Shown: positions 1 to 6,390, counted from the stretch's first letter. The stretch: DNA of 9,754 nt from an uncultured Collinsella sp. (GCA_902494945.1 CABUVF010000075.1:1-9754); one strand, 5' to 3'. Numbers and translations are program-made. The notes: generated from the sequence alone by a model not told the origin.

Positions 1-941
1 GCATGGAAAAAGCCGTCATCGAGCACCTGCGTCGAGTAGTCCTCGACGATTGCGGCACCGATCTTTTCCAAGTCATAGCCCTCGGCCACCAAGCGTTCAG
101 GATCGGCGATCGAAATGCCGTCGACGTAGTCCATAACCACCACGTGCTCGGTGCACAGGTCCAGATAGGATTTAGGACACGTCACGCCATGAACGCTCTT
201 ATGGAACTCGTAGAAGTCGTTGAGGTTTTTGGCCTCGGCCAAAAAGTTGGTCTCCTCGCGAAACGAGGTCCACAACTCCTCGACTACGCCGTGCAGGTCA
301 ACGAATTGATCGGTGTTGACGAACTTGGAAACGATACGCACCACCGAGCGGATGATATCGATGTCCTGTGCCATAACCTGCTGCGCACCGGGGCGCTGCA
401 CCTTGACGGCCACGTCCTCGCCCGTCACCAGACGAGCGCGGTGCACCTGCGCGAGCGATGCGCTACCAAGCGGATTGGGGTCGATCGCATCGAACATCTC
501 CCCCAGGCGCAGGCCATATTCTTCTTCCAGACAACTGAGTACGACCTCGTACGGCACCGGCTCCACGTCGGAGCGCAGACGACGCAGCTCGTCGCAAAAG
601 CGTTGCGGCAGAATCTCGGACCGGTTGGCCAGAATCTGCCCCATCTTGACGAACATGGGGCCGAGTTCCTCGAGCAGGCGGCGCAAACGAACCGGCGTGA
701 GGTTATCCCACACACGGTACTTTTTGACCAGGCGAACAATCTGCCCGATGCGTTCGCGACGACCCGCCGGCGTGAGCTGGTATTCCTCGTCCGGCGCCAT
801 CGCGTCGGGCTCCTCTGGCACCATATCGACAGCGCGCGGCTTCTTGCGAGCGCCCGAGACGGCGGCGTCGACCTCATCGACAACCGCCGCCTCGTCACCC
901 AAGGGATCTAGATTGTTGTAATCGGTGGTGGAATCTGCCAT
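1..941 (-). CDS. ABC1/AarF/UbiB-family atypical kinase (partial, C-terminus off the left edge)
   Basis: This encodes an ABC1 (UbiB/AarF/COQ8) protein-kinase-like ATPase. Known members support quinone or other lipid metabolism at membranes; the substrate here is unknown. 313 codons are visible. Residues 1-55 are an acidic, probably disordered tail. The diagnostic KxGQ motif is at 99-102 (in GPMFVKMGQILANRSE), the Ala-rich nucleotide loop GSASLAQVHRARL at 159-171, the ATP-site Lys at 180 (VAVKVQRP), an EETNFLAEAKN helix at 229-239 and the hinge-like VVMDYVDG at 268-275. The window cuts the gene at DDGFFH, exactly where the family's HADPHPGN catalytic motif should begin, so the catalytic residues and C-terminal segment cannot be assessed. 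The ATG has no clear Shine-Dalgarno and lies 8 nt after the phasin-like stop, which suggests translational coupling. Family assignment is confident; the biological role is not. Confidence 0.93.
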   Translation of the reverse strand, partial: MADSTTDYNNLDPLGDEAAVVDEVDAAVSGARKKPRAVDMVPEEPDAMAPDEEYQLTPAGRRERIGQIVRLVKKYRVWDNLTPVRLRRLLEELGPMFVKMGQILANRSEILPQRFCDELRRLRSDVEPVPYEVVLSCLEEEYGLRLGEMFDAIDPNPLGSASLAQVHRARLVTGEDVAVKVQRPGAQQVMAQDIDIIRSVVRIVSKFVNTDQFVDLHGVVEELWTSFREETNFLAEAKNLNDFYEFHKSVHGVTCPKSYLDLCTEHVVVMDYVDGISIADPERLVAEGYDLEKIGAAIVEDYSTQVLDDGFFH

Positions 942-949
942 CTGCGCTG

Positions 950-1366
950 CTACTCGGCCTCTTCGGTATCCTTCGCATCGTCGGGCTCAACGGACTCGAC
1001 GGGCACCGAGGTCACGTTGTCCTCGACCGAATCGACGATGTCGCGCACATGGGCCAGGAAGGCCGTACGCTCGGGCGCGGTCATAACGCGGACGCGAGCC
1101 AGAATGAGCTCGTCGAGCACGCGTTGGGCCGCGGTCTCGCCCTGCACGCCCAGACGCTCGGTCAGATCGGAGATGGTACCGCCGGCCTGCTCGAACATGT
1201 CGGACACGCTGCGGGCGATATCGGGGGTGGCGGTGTCCTTGCGGACCTGCTCGCCTTTGGTGTTAAGGTCGTCGAGGACCTTCTTGCCGCCTTCGACAGC
1301 AACGGCGGCAGCGCCAAAGCCCACGTTGATGGCGCCGTTAACAAGCTGATCGAGTTTCATAACCAT
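950..1366 (-). CDS. Phasin-like small helical protein upstream of the ABC1 kinase
   Basis: This 138-aa protein resembles the phasin/PhaF-like proteins often found beside ABC1 kinases. It starts with an amphipathic segment (MKLDQLVNGAINVGFGAAAV), followed by a long predicted helix/coiled coil (VEGGKKVLDDLNTKGEQVRK, then repeated charged heptad-like stretches to about residue 115). It ends in an acidic tail rich in Glu, Asp and Val. There is no signal peptide or membrane span. The ATG at 1366 is chosen because GGAG lies 6 nt upstream; a TTG at 1378 would place that GGAG inside the gene. The kinase ATG follows 8 nt after the stop, so the two form an operon. No polyhydroxyalkanoate genes are visible, so a granule-coating role is not implied. 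An adaptor or membrane-surface role with the kinase is an inference. Confidence 0.75.
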   Translation of the reverse strand: MVMKLDQLVNGAINVGFGAAAVAVEGGKKVLDDLNTKGEQVRKDTATPDIARSVSDMFEQAGGTISDLTERLGVQGETAAQRVLDELILARVRVMTAPERTAFLAHVRDIVDSVEDNVTSVPVESVEPDDAKDTEEAE

Positions 1367-1401
1367 GGTTGTCTCCAATCACAAACAACTGCATTGGCGT
1401 T

Positions 1402-1431
1402 CTTGTACCCAAGATTGAGTGAAAGCGACAA
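1402..1431 (-). promoter_or_regulatory. Candidate promoter for the phasin-ABC1 operon
   Basis: On the minus strand, TTGTCG (1431-1426) and TACAAG (1407-1402) are separated by 18 nt. Transcription would start near 1395 and give a leader of about 30 nt. The match to the -35/-10 consensus is partial. No convincing terminator separates the upstream dipeptidase gene (stop at 1466), so readthrough may also contribute. Confidence 0.3.
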
Positions 1432-1465
1432 AGCGTTTTAGCGCTATTCGATCGACGGGAAATCC

Positions 1466-2989
1466 CTATCTCACGTTGTCGTTCATCGCGAAAGAGTTCT
1501 TCATGGCACAGCTCGTGGTGTAGAGCACCTTACCCAGTAGAGCATCGGTCTCTACGCGAACACGCTCGGCAAAGGCCTCATTGGCGCGTGCAAGTTCGGC
1601 AGGTACCTCGGCCTCAGGCAGAGCGGCTACGGCAGCATCGACGTCATGGATCTGCTTGTGGCCCATGCCACCGACCTTCTCCTGATAATCCTCGACTGCG
1701 CGACCGCACTCATGGAAGCGGACGTCGGCCAGCGCGCCGATCAGGCGGTTGGCCCAGTAGAAGTTTTCGGACGTCACGCGAGCCTGCGTGTCGGCATAGT
1801 ACTCGGGCATGGTCTCGACGTTGGCGTACAGCGGAACCAGCGCGTTAAACGAGTTGGAGCCAAAGGCCATCCACTGCACGGCGCGGTAGACCGGCTGCGC
1901 ATAGGGGCGCAGCTGCAACACGGCGAGCTGGCTGTTGCGGTTGATGCCGATGGGGCGATAAGCGCCACGCGTGGCGGGCGTGCCCTTGCTGCCGTAGCAG
2001 TCGTACTCCGTGCCCTGGTAGTGGCTCGAAAGCACGTACTTGATGTCCTCGATGGTCACCTTGCGCTCGGGCACACGGCTCCAGGGGATGTCGTCGCTCT
2101 CGGGCGTGTAGTCGGCCTCGGGGCCGTCCCACACATCGCTGGGGTTGAGGCAGCGCTGCATGTACCAGGCGCGCGGCGTGTTGTAGACATGGTCGCTGTC
2201 GCTGTGCGAGCCAAAGGCCTCGCGCGGGTTAAAGATCGCAGCCGGGCCGTCGCCATCGACGCCCAGCGTCAGGTCCAGATGCCACTCGGCCATCCAGGCA
2301 CGCAGGTCGGCGGAGCACATGTGGTCGGCCTGGGCGCCCTCGGCGTCATCCAGGTCAAAGCTGTCGATACCCAGCTGGTTGGGCATGGTCACATAGGCGT
2401 CATCGGGCACGCGCTTGGCGATCCAGTGGTGGCCGCCGATGGTCTCGAGCCACCAGATCTCGTCCACGTCGCTAAAGGCGATGCCGTTGTTCTCGTAGGT
2501 GCCATAACGCTCGAGCAGGTCACCCAGAATGCGTACGCCGTCGCGGGCGGATTTGGCATATGGCAGCACCAGGGTCACCATGTCCTCCTCGCCCAGGCCA
2601 CCGAGCTGTGCCGGAACGTATCCGTCCTCGCCCTCGTTGCCCTTGGCGGGCACGTAGTCCACGAGCGGATCGGCGCCGCGAACGCGCTCGTTGGTGGTGA
2701 GCGTCTCGGTTGCGGACATGCCCACATTGAGCTCGTTGAAACCGGCCTCGGCCCAGATGCCGTGGCCCGGAACAACATCGGGGACGCTCGTGTAGCGCAT
2801 GGGGTTATCGGGCAGTTCAACGGTCAGGTGACTCAGGACGCTCGTGTAGACGCGCGGCTGCTCGTCGGGATGCACCACGCGCATACGCTTGGGCTCAAAC
2901 ACCCCGTTGGACGAGTCCTCGTTGCGGGCAACCAACGTCGACCCGTCGTAGCTCGCGTTCTTACCAACCAAAATCGTTGTGCACGGCAT
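1466..2989 (-). CDS. C69-family (PepD-type) Ntn-hydrolase dipeptidase
   Basis: This 507-aa protein matches the C69 dipeptidases, N-terminal-nucleophile enzymes that cleave a broad range of dipeptides, usually in the cytoplasm. The N-terminus MPCTTILVGKNASYDGS (1-17) followed by ARNEDS (21-26) is the family signature. Cys3 is the expected nucleophile once the first two residues are removed. Length is typical of PepD-like enzymes. There is no signal peptide, so it probably serves intracellular peptide catabolism. An in-frame ATG at 2995 directly abuts AAGGAGG; the ATG at 2989 has the correct 6-nt spacing and puts Cys at position 3, so it is preferred. The gene lies 99 nt downstream of folD on the same strand, with a weak hairpin and a candidate promoter in the gap. 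Co-transcription with folD is possible but not shown. Confidence 0.92.
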   Translation of the reverse strand: MPCTTILVGKNASYDGSTLVARNEDSSNGVFEPKRMRVVHPDEQPRVYTSVLSHLTVELPDNPMRYTSVPDVVPGHGIWAEAGFNELNVGMSATETLTTNERVRGADPLVDYVPAKGNEGEDGYVPAQLGGLGEEDMVTLVLPYAKSARDGVRILGDLLERYGTYENNGIAFSDVDEIWWLETIGGHHWIAKRVPDDAYVTMPNQLGIDSFDLDDAEGAQADHMCSADLRAWMAEWHLDLTLGVDGDGPAAIFNPREAFGSHSDSDHVYNTPRAWYMQRCLNPSDVWDGPEADYTPESDDIPWSRVPERKVTIEDIKYVLSSHYQGTEYDCYGSKGTPATRGAYRPIGINRNSQLAVLQLRPYAQPVYRAVQWMAFGSNSFNALVPLYANVETMPEYYADTQARVTSENFYWANRLIGALADVRFHECGRAVEDYQEKVGGMGHKQIHDVDAAVAALPEAEVPAELARANEAFAERVRVETDALLGKVLYTTSCAMKNSFAMNDNVR

Positions 2990-3025
2990 GCGCATCCTCC
3001 TTGAGCGAAGAAATCAAACGATAAC

Positions 3026-3054
3026 AGTGTATCGCTTCGGCGCAGAAAGGGCGA
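3026..3054 (-). promoter_or_regulatory. Candidate promoter for the dipeptidase with a dyad over the -10
   Basis: On the minus strand, TCGCCC (3054-3049) and TACACT (3031-3026) are 17 nt apart, a partial consensus match. A dyad, CGATA-6 nt-TATCG (3019-3034), overlaps the -10 and could be an operator. The leader to the ATG at 2989 would be about 30 nt. Confidence 0.3.
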
Positions 3055-3055
3055 A

Positions 3056-3081
3056 ACCACGGCCTCGGCAGCCCTTGTGGT
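3056..3081 (-). terminator. Weak hairpin after folD, possible leaky terminator
   Basis: ACCAC (3056-3060) pairs with GTGGT (3077-3081), with a short inner GGC/GCC pairing and a bulge. Only TTTC follows on the minus strand. It lies 8 nt past the folD stop. It is too weak to be sure that transcription stops. Confidence 0.22.
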
Positions 3082-3088
3082 CAAAAAC

Positions 3089-3943
3089 CTATTTCGATGC
3101 GCGCTCGGCCGCCTCGATCACGTGTTTGGCGAGGATCGCCGTCGTCACAGCGCCCACGCCGCCCGGCACGGGCGTGATGGCGTTAACAACCGGCTCCGCA
3201 GCATCAAAATCGACGTCCCCGACCAGCTTGCCAGCGGCCTCGTCCCAATTAATGCCAACATCGATGATCGTCTGGTCCTCGCGAATGGCATCCACGCCAA
3301 TCGTGTGCGCGCGTCCAACGGCGGCAACCACAATGTCGGCAGCACGGCACTCGGCAGCAAGGTCGCGCGTATGCGTATGGCACGTCGTCACGGTCGCATT
3401 GCGCGCCGTAAGCATGGCGGCAACAGGACGCCCGATCACCAGCGAGCGCCCGACCACAGCAACCTTAGCTCCATCCAGCTCAACGCCGTAATGATCCAGC
3501 AAAGCAAGCACGGCTTCGGCTGTGCAGGGGGCAAAACCCTCGCCGCGCCCCGAAAGCGTGGTGAGCAGCGAAGCCGGCGTCATGGAGTCAACGTCTTTGG
3601 CAGGATCGAGTGCCGCGGCAACCGCGTCCTCGTCAAGGCCGGCGGGCAGCGGGCGGAACATCAGGCAGCCATGAACAGACGAATCGGTATTGATGTCCTC
3701 GATGGCCGCCAACAGCTCGTCCTGCGAAACATCGGCGGGAAGCAAAACGCGGCGAGCTTCAATGCCAACCTTCTCGCAGCGCTTGAGCGCACCGCGCTCG
3801 TAGGATAGGTCGTCCTCGCGTTCACCCACACGCACGATAGCCGACGTCGGAACAACGCCCCGCTCGCGCAGGGCTGCGCAGCGAGCAGCAAGTTCCTCAG
3901 TCAACGCGCGGGCGACGGGAGCACCCTTCAGTAGCTCAGCCAT
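3089..3943 (-). CDS. folD: FolD-family methylene-THF dehydrogenase, probably lacking cyclohydrolase activity
   Basis: This 284-aa protein has the FolD fold, which interconverts 5,10-methylene- and 5,10-methenyl-THF using NAD(P). Visible motifs are the folate-site Tyr48, RPLPAGLD (97-104), KDVDS (116-120, with the conserved Asp119), PCTAEAV (139-145), the dinucleotide loop VGRSLVIGRP (164-173), DVGIN (228-232) and ITPVPGGVG (256-264). Against E. coli FolD recalled from memory, VGEREDDLSYERGALKRCEKVG aligns without gaps. The catalytic YxxxK Lys (E. coli Lys54) falls on Ala52, and Gln98 of QLPLP falls on Phe96. Both residues are needed for the cyclohydrolase step, so this enzyme is probably dehydrogenase-only, with FchA supplying the other step. 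The ATG at 3943 has GAGGGG 6 nt upstream. A longer GTG start at 4009 would overlap fchA by about 60 nt and adds an Arg-rich non-family extension. The start lies 2 nt after the fchA stop, so coupling is likely. Confidence 0.93.
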   Translation of the reverse strand: MAELLKGAPVARALTEELAARCAALRERGVVPTSAIVRVGEREDDLSYERGALKRCEKVGIEARRVLLPADVSQDELLAAIEDINTDSSVHGCLMFRPLPAGLDEDAVAAALDPAKDVDSMTPASLLTTLSGRGEGFAPCTAEAVLALLDHYGVELDGAKVAVVGRSLVIGRPVAAMLTARNATVTTCHTHTRDLAAECRAADIVVAAVGRAHTIGVDAIREDQTIIDVGINWDEAAGKLVGDVDFDAAEPVVNAITPVPGGVGAVTTAILAKHVIEAAERASK

Positions 3944-3945
3944 GG

Positions 3946-4578
3946 CTATCCCCTCTTCCTTGCGGCGTCGGCGGCGCGGCGCGCCAGCGCATCGGCGCGC
4001 GGCAACCACATGTCGAGCAACTCATCACACGCCGTCTCGAGCTCCTCAGCACGAGCGCGATCCTTCATAGACGTAGTGTTCGCAAAGAGCGTCAAGCTCG
4101 CGCCCTGCATAGCAGAACGGCAGAACACGGCGCCGCACGCCACATCGGACAGCAGCTGACGCGAACCCTTGTCGGCCATGTCCTCGAGCAGCGCCAGTGC
4201 ACGCCCGCAGGCATCCATAATGCGATACGGCGGCATAGCGGCCACATGCAGCGCATCCTGAATCGCGGTCGCTCGAGCCGGATCGTCACGCGGAATACCG
4301 TACGCCGCGGACACCTGCCCATAGGCACGAACGTCCTCGGCAACCAACTCGACAAGCTCCTGGGCCAGCTCATCAGCCTGGGCAAACGCGCGCGTCAGGT
4401 CATCCGCGCGATCGGCAAGCGTGGGGTTGGTCGCGCCGTAGCGCGCGACCATCCCGCACAGCGAGGCGCCCAGCGCACCCACAAAGGCGCTCGCGCTGCC
4501 GCCGCCGGGCACCGGCTCGCGCGCGGCAAGCGCCTCGGCAAACCCGCGGCAGGTCTTGTCCATCATCTCTTGGCTCAT
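3946..4578 (-). CDS. fchA: FchA-type cyclodeaminase/methenyl-THF cyclohydrolase
   Basis: This 210-aa protein belongs to the formiminotransferase-cyclodeaminase C-terminal family (FTCD_C/FchA). Members release ammonia from formimino-THF or hydrolyse methenyl-THF to 10-formyl-THF. The signature EPVPGGGSASA is at 21-31, followed by a mainly helical body. An acidic EDVRAY at 81-86 sits where the family carries its conserved acidic residue. Length is normal for a stand-alone FchA. Two in-frame ATGs occur (4584, 4578); AAGGTG is only 1 nt from the first and 7 nt from the second, so 4578 is used. It is the first gene of a pair with folD. No glutamate formiminotransferase or histidine-degradation gene is visible. 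The neighbouring FolD lacks cyclohydrolase residues, which favours the methenyl-THF cyclohydrolase role over histidine breakdown. Confidence 0.9.
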   Translation of the reverse strand: MSQEMMDKTCRGFAEALAAREPVPGGGSASAFVGALGASLCGMVARYGATNPTLADRADDLTRAFAQADELAQELVELVAEDVRAYGQVSAAYGIPRDDPARATAIQDALHVAAMPPYRIMDACGRALALLEDMADKGSRQLLSDVACGAVFCRSAMQGASLTLFANTTSMKDRARAEELETACDELLDMWLPRADALARRAADAARKRG

Positions 4579-4604
4579 ACACATGCACCTTCAAGTCATA
4601 TACA

Positions 4605-4630
4605 TCGGTCGAGCGGCAACCGCCGACCGA
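4605..4630 (-). promoter_or_regulatory. Strong hairpin in the fchA-folD 5' UTR
   Basis: TCGGTCG (4605-4611) pairs with CGACCGA (4624-4630), and inside it GCGG (4613-4616) pairs with CCGC (4620-4623). The loop is CAA and A4612 is a single bulged base, giving 11 bp in all. It lies between the predicted transcript start (about 4648) and the fchA ATG, ending 26 nt before the start codon. No U-run follows, so it is not a standard terminator. It may stabilise the mRNA, bind a protein or control translation. Confidence 0.55.
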
Positions 4631-4655
4631 CCGCATCGATCACATAATGGTGCTA

Positions 4656-4684
4656 AGTCTAGCCCATAAGCACATGGGCGTCAG
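4656..4684 (-). promoter_or_regulatory. fchA-folD promoter with an inverted repeat in its spacer
   Basis: On the minus strand, CTGACG (4684-4679) and TAGACT (4661-4656) are exactly 17 nt apart, four of six matches at each box. A perfect 6-bp inverted repeat, GCCCAT-6 nt-ATGGGC (4662-4679), fills the spacer. A bound dimer there would sit directly under RNA polymerase, so a repressor or a MerR-like activator is conceivable. The predicted start is near 4648. Confidence 0.5.
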
Positions 4685-4739
4685 CGCACCTGGCCATCGC
4701 GGATTTCTATGGCACACGATAGGCGGCAGCGACACAAAC

Positions 4740-4757
4740 ATGGGACACATGGCCCAC
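4740..4757 (+). promoter_or_regulatory. Shared 18-nt palindromic element, copy 1 (upstream of lipoprotein 1)
   Basis: ATGGGACACATGGCCCAC is identical to 5706-5723 upstream of the second lipoprotein. Its core TGGG-n-CA-nn-TG-n-CCCA is a 16-bp imperfect palindrome with 6 of 8 pairs matching, as expected for a dimeric regulator. It lies about 200 nt before the lipoprotein ATG. A possible -10, TACATA (4792-4797), lies 34 nt downstream with no clear -35. Confidence 0.5.
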
Positions 4758-4812
4758 GTTTCGAGACTCCCGGGCAGCGGCAACTGGGGCATACATATAG
4801 GTAAGGAGCCCT

Positions 4813-4959
4813 ATGTTGGGGCAACGCTCGCCACGACACCGGACGACGAATGGAGGAATAACCGCACAGCAAACAAAGGCATCATGTGCATGCGTAACCG
4901 CCGCCCCAGCGATCCGCGGCACACGATGTCCCTGGCAGACAAGGAGGACGCCACCATGA
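4813..4959 (+). other. Possible 48-codon upstream ORF overlapping the lipoprotein 1 start
   Basis: An ATG with AAGGAG 4 nt upstream opens a 48-residue frame. It ends at TGA 4957-4959, overlapping the lipoprotein ATG as ATGA. The peptide is Arg/Pro/Thr-rich, has no recognisable motif and looks like untranslated GC-rich DNA. The SD and the coupled overlap are the only positive signs. The rest of the 371-nt gap between fchA and this lipoprotein holds the two regulatory elements and the 5' UTR hairpin listed separately. Confidence 0.2.
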
Positions 4960-5555
4960 AGAAAAAGACCCTATCGATCCTTTCCCTTTGCATCGCCCTC
5001 TTTGCCGTGTTTGCCCTTGTCGGCTGCGACGGGAGCGCATCGGGCGGCGGCAGCGCCTCCAAGAGCGAGAGCAAGGAAAAGGTCCCCGTCGCCAAGAAGA
5101 CCGACTTTATCTGGTTTAAGGTCGAGATGCCCGAGGGCGTCGGCGTAAGCGACTCCGCCGGCAAGAATGCCGACAGGGTTCAGCTCACCTTCCCCGAAGA
5201 CGAGAACGCCTCGGCCGATCGCTTTATCCCCGTTTGGAAAAAAGCGCTGACGGCCGAGGAATCCCACGCCGACCAGGCGGAAAAGAAGGGGGATACGTTC
5301 CAGTGGAAGGATGGCGGGTCCGTCGAGTATAACGGCAGGACGTGGCTCGTCGGAACATACGAGGACAACAGCGGCATCTCAACCATGCTTTTTACCGACG
5401 TTGAGCCGGGAAGCGCCTACGTCCTCATCTCGAACTTCGACCAGCACAAGAAAGAAGCCGAGACACTCCTCAACTCCATCGAGTTCCCCGACGACATGAA
5501 GAAAGCAGTTGACGAGGCACGCGAAGTCGAGATTTCGAGCATCGAGATCAAGTAA
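4956..5555 (+). CDS. Putative surface lipoprotein, paralogue 1
   Basis: This 199-aa predicted lipoprotein belongs to a family I do not recognise. It has a basic MKKK start, a hydrophobic segment (about 6-22) and the lipobox LVGC, with Cys24 as the lipidated residue. A Ser/Gly/Lys linker runs to about 47. The mature domain opens with TDFIWFKVEMPEGV (49-62), has ADRFIPVW near the middle and SAYVLISNFDQHKKEAETLL later, and ends in an acidic helix finishing IEIK. The alternating aromatic and charged pattern suggests a compact beta-rich alpha/beta domain anchored outside the membrane. It is clearly paralogous to the next gene. AAGGAGG lies 8 nt before the ATG; an in-frame extension back to 4647 is rejected because it would bury the signal peptide. 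A strong terminator follows, so it is transcribed on its own. Function is unknown. Confidence 0.88.
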   Translation: MKKKTLSILSLCIALFAVFALVGCDGSASGGGSASKSESKEKVPVAKKTDFIWFKVEMPEGVGVSDSAGKNADRVQLTFPEDENASADRFIPVWKKALTAEESHADQAEKKGDTFQWKDGGSVEYNGRTWLVGTYEDNSGISTMLFTDVEPGSAYVLISNFDQHKKEAETLLNSIEFPDDMKKAVDEAREVEISSIEIK

Positions 5556-5624
5556 CGGGGCACCCGCACGTGCCTATGCGCACCCGCGCACATGCGCTCC
5601 ATTAAAACAACGGGCGCCCAACCC

Positions 5625-5659
5625 GGGGAGGGCCGACGACATCGGCCCTCCCCTCTTTT
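5625..5659 (+). terminator. Intrinsic terminator after lipoprotein 1
   Basis: GGGGAGGGCCGA (5625-5636) pairs perfectly with TCGGCCCTCCCC (5642-5653): 12 bp with a 5-nt loop, followed by TCTTTT. It separates the two lipoprotein transcripts. Confidence 0.9.
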
Positions 5660-5705
5660 GTGCCCGCGTATATTGCCACTTGTCGGCGCAAATCCTGCCC
5701 CCAGA

Positions 5706-5749
5706 ATGGGACACATGGCCCACCCGAACGAGCCGCTCGCGCGTACAGT
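5706..5749 (+). promoter_or_regulatory. Shared palindromic element, copy 2, and candidate -10 of lipoprotein 2
   Basis: The 18-nt element at 5706-5723 is identical to copy 1 at 4740-4757. TACAGT (5744-5749) is a plausible -10, and its -35 position (about 5721-5726) shows no consensus. The palindrome thus abuts or overlaps the -35 region, the geometry of an activator-dependent promoter or of a repressor site. Confidence 0.45.
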
Positions 5750-5764
5750 AAAGACAGGTAATCC

Positions 5765-5800
5765 ATGGGCGGTTACAGATCGAGGAGGACACGACCATGA
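5765..5800 (+). other. Possible 11-codon upstream ORF overlapping the lipoprotein 2 start
   Basis: An ATG opens an 11-codon frame ending at TGA 5798-5800, overlapping the lipoprotein ATG as ATGA, the same arrangement as at lipoprotein 1. Only a weak AGG precedes it. The shared last codons follow from conservation of the RBS-start region in the duplicates, so this may be accidental. Confidence 0.15.
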
Positions 5801-6390
5801 AAAAGAAGGCCTTTGCGATTCTCACCCTCTGCATGAGTCTTTTTGCCGCGGTTGCCCTGGTGGGTTGCGGCGGAAGCGGTGGCGCTGCTGGCAGTGGCGG
5901 TGGCGGCGGAGCAGAAAAGCCAGCCGTGGATATGAGGACCGACTTCATTTGGTTTAAGGTCGAGGTGCCCGAGGGCGTCGAAATCACGGACGTCGCAGGC
6001 GACACCGCCGATAGGGCCCAGTTTAAGTTCACCGAGAGCGAGCACGCCAGCGATCGCTTCATCCCTGTCTTCGACTCCGACAAGAACGCCGACGAGCTGT
6101 TCGACTACGAGGCCAAATGGAAGGCCAACTTTGAGTGGACCGAGAATGATCCCGTCAAGTACAACGGCAAGACTTGGCGCAACGCTTCCTATACACACTC
6201 GGGCGGCGTAACGACTGAGTACTTCACCGAAGCAGGCGGCGGCAGCGTTTACGTGAGCATCGACAATGTCGAGGAGCACAAGGACGCCGTCGAGACCATG
6301 ATGAAGTCTCTGGAGTTTGCCGATGACATTGCCAAGGCCAAGACCGAGGCCATGGACGTCAAGCTCGACGATATCGAGATCAAGCGCTAA
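5797..6390 (+). CDS. Putative surface lipoprotein, paralogue 2
   Basis: This 197-aa predicted lipoprotein is a paralogue of the upstream gene. It has the MKKK start, hydrophobic core and lipobox LVGC, with lipidated Cys24. The linker is strongly Gly-rich (about 25-38) where paralogue 1 has Ser/Lys. The mature domain begins TDFIWFKVEVPEGV (48-61) and shares AG-x-x-ADR, ASDRFIPV, YNG-K/R-TW, S-x-YV-x-I and a closing IEIK with paralogue 1. The middle (about 92-115) is the most divergent part. GGAGG lies 8 nt before the ATG. It has its own candidate promoter and a terminator. The conserved core with different linkers and middle segments suggests duplication followed by specialisation. Function is unknown. 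Confidence 0.88.
   Translation: MKKKAFAILTLCMSLFAAVALVGCGGSGGAAGSGGGGGAEKPAVDMRTDFIWFKVEVPEGVEITDVAGDTADRAQFKFTESEHASDRFIPVFDSDKNADELFDYEAKWKANFEWTENDPVKYNGKTWRNASYTHSGGVTTEYFTEAGGGSVYVSIDNVEEHKDAVETMMKSLEFADDIAKAKTEAMDVKLDDIEIKR

Noticed and set aside
3..911. 302-codon open frame on the plus strand
   Set aside because: It is antisense to the ABC1 kinase, whose minus-strand translation carries KMGQ, GSASLAQVHRAR and other family motifs.
1367..1378. TTG start adding four residues to the phasin-like protein
   Set aside because: GGAG lies inside that extension and is correctly spaced for the ATG at 1366.
1646..3004. 452-codon open frame on the plus strand
   Set aside because: It is antisense to the C69 dipeptidase, whose N-terminal signature and SD are clear. 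Long mirror frames are common in GC-rich DNA, and its translation shows no family motif.
3944..4009. Upstream GTG start of folD
   Set aside because: It adds an Arg-rich stretch absent from FolD proteins and overlaps fchA; the ATG at 3943 has a well-placed SD.
4647..4955. N-terminal extension of lipoprotein 1
   Set aside because: It would put about 100 residues before a lipoprotein signal peptide. The AAGGAGG and MKKK start at 4956 fit the family and the paralogue.
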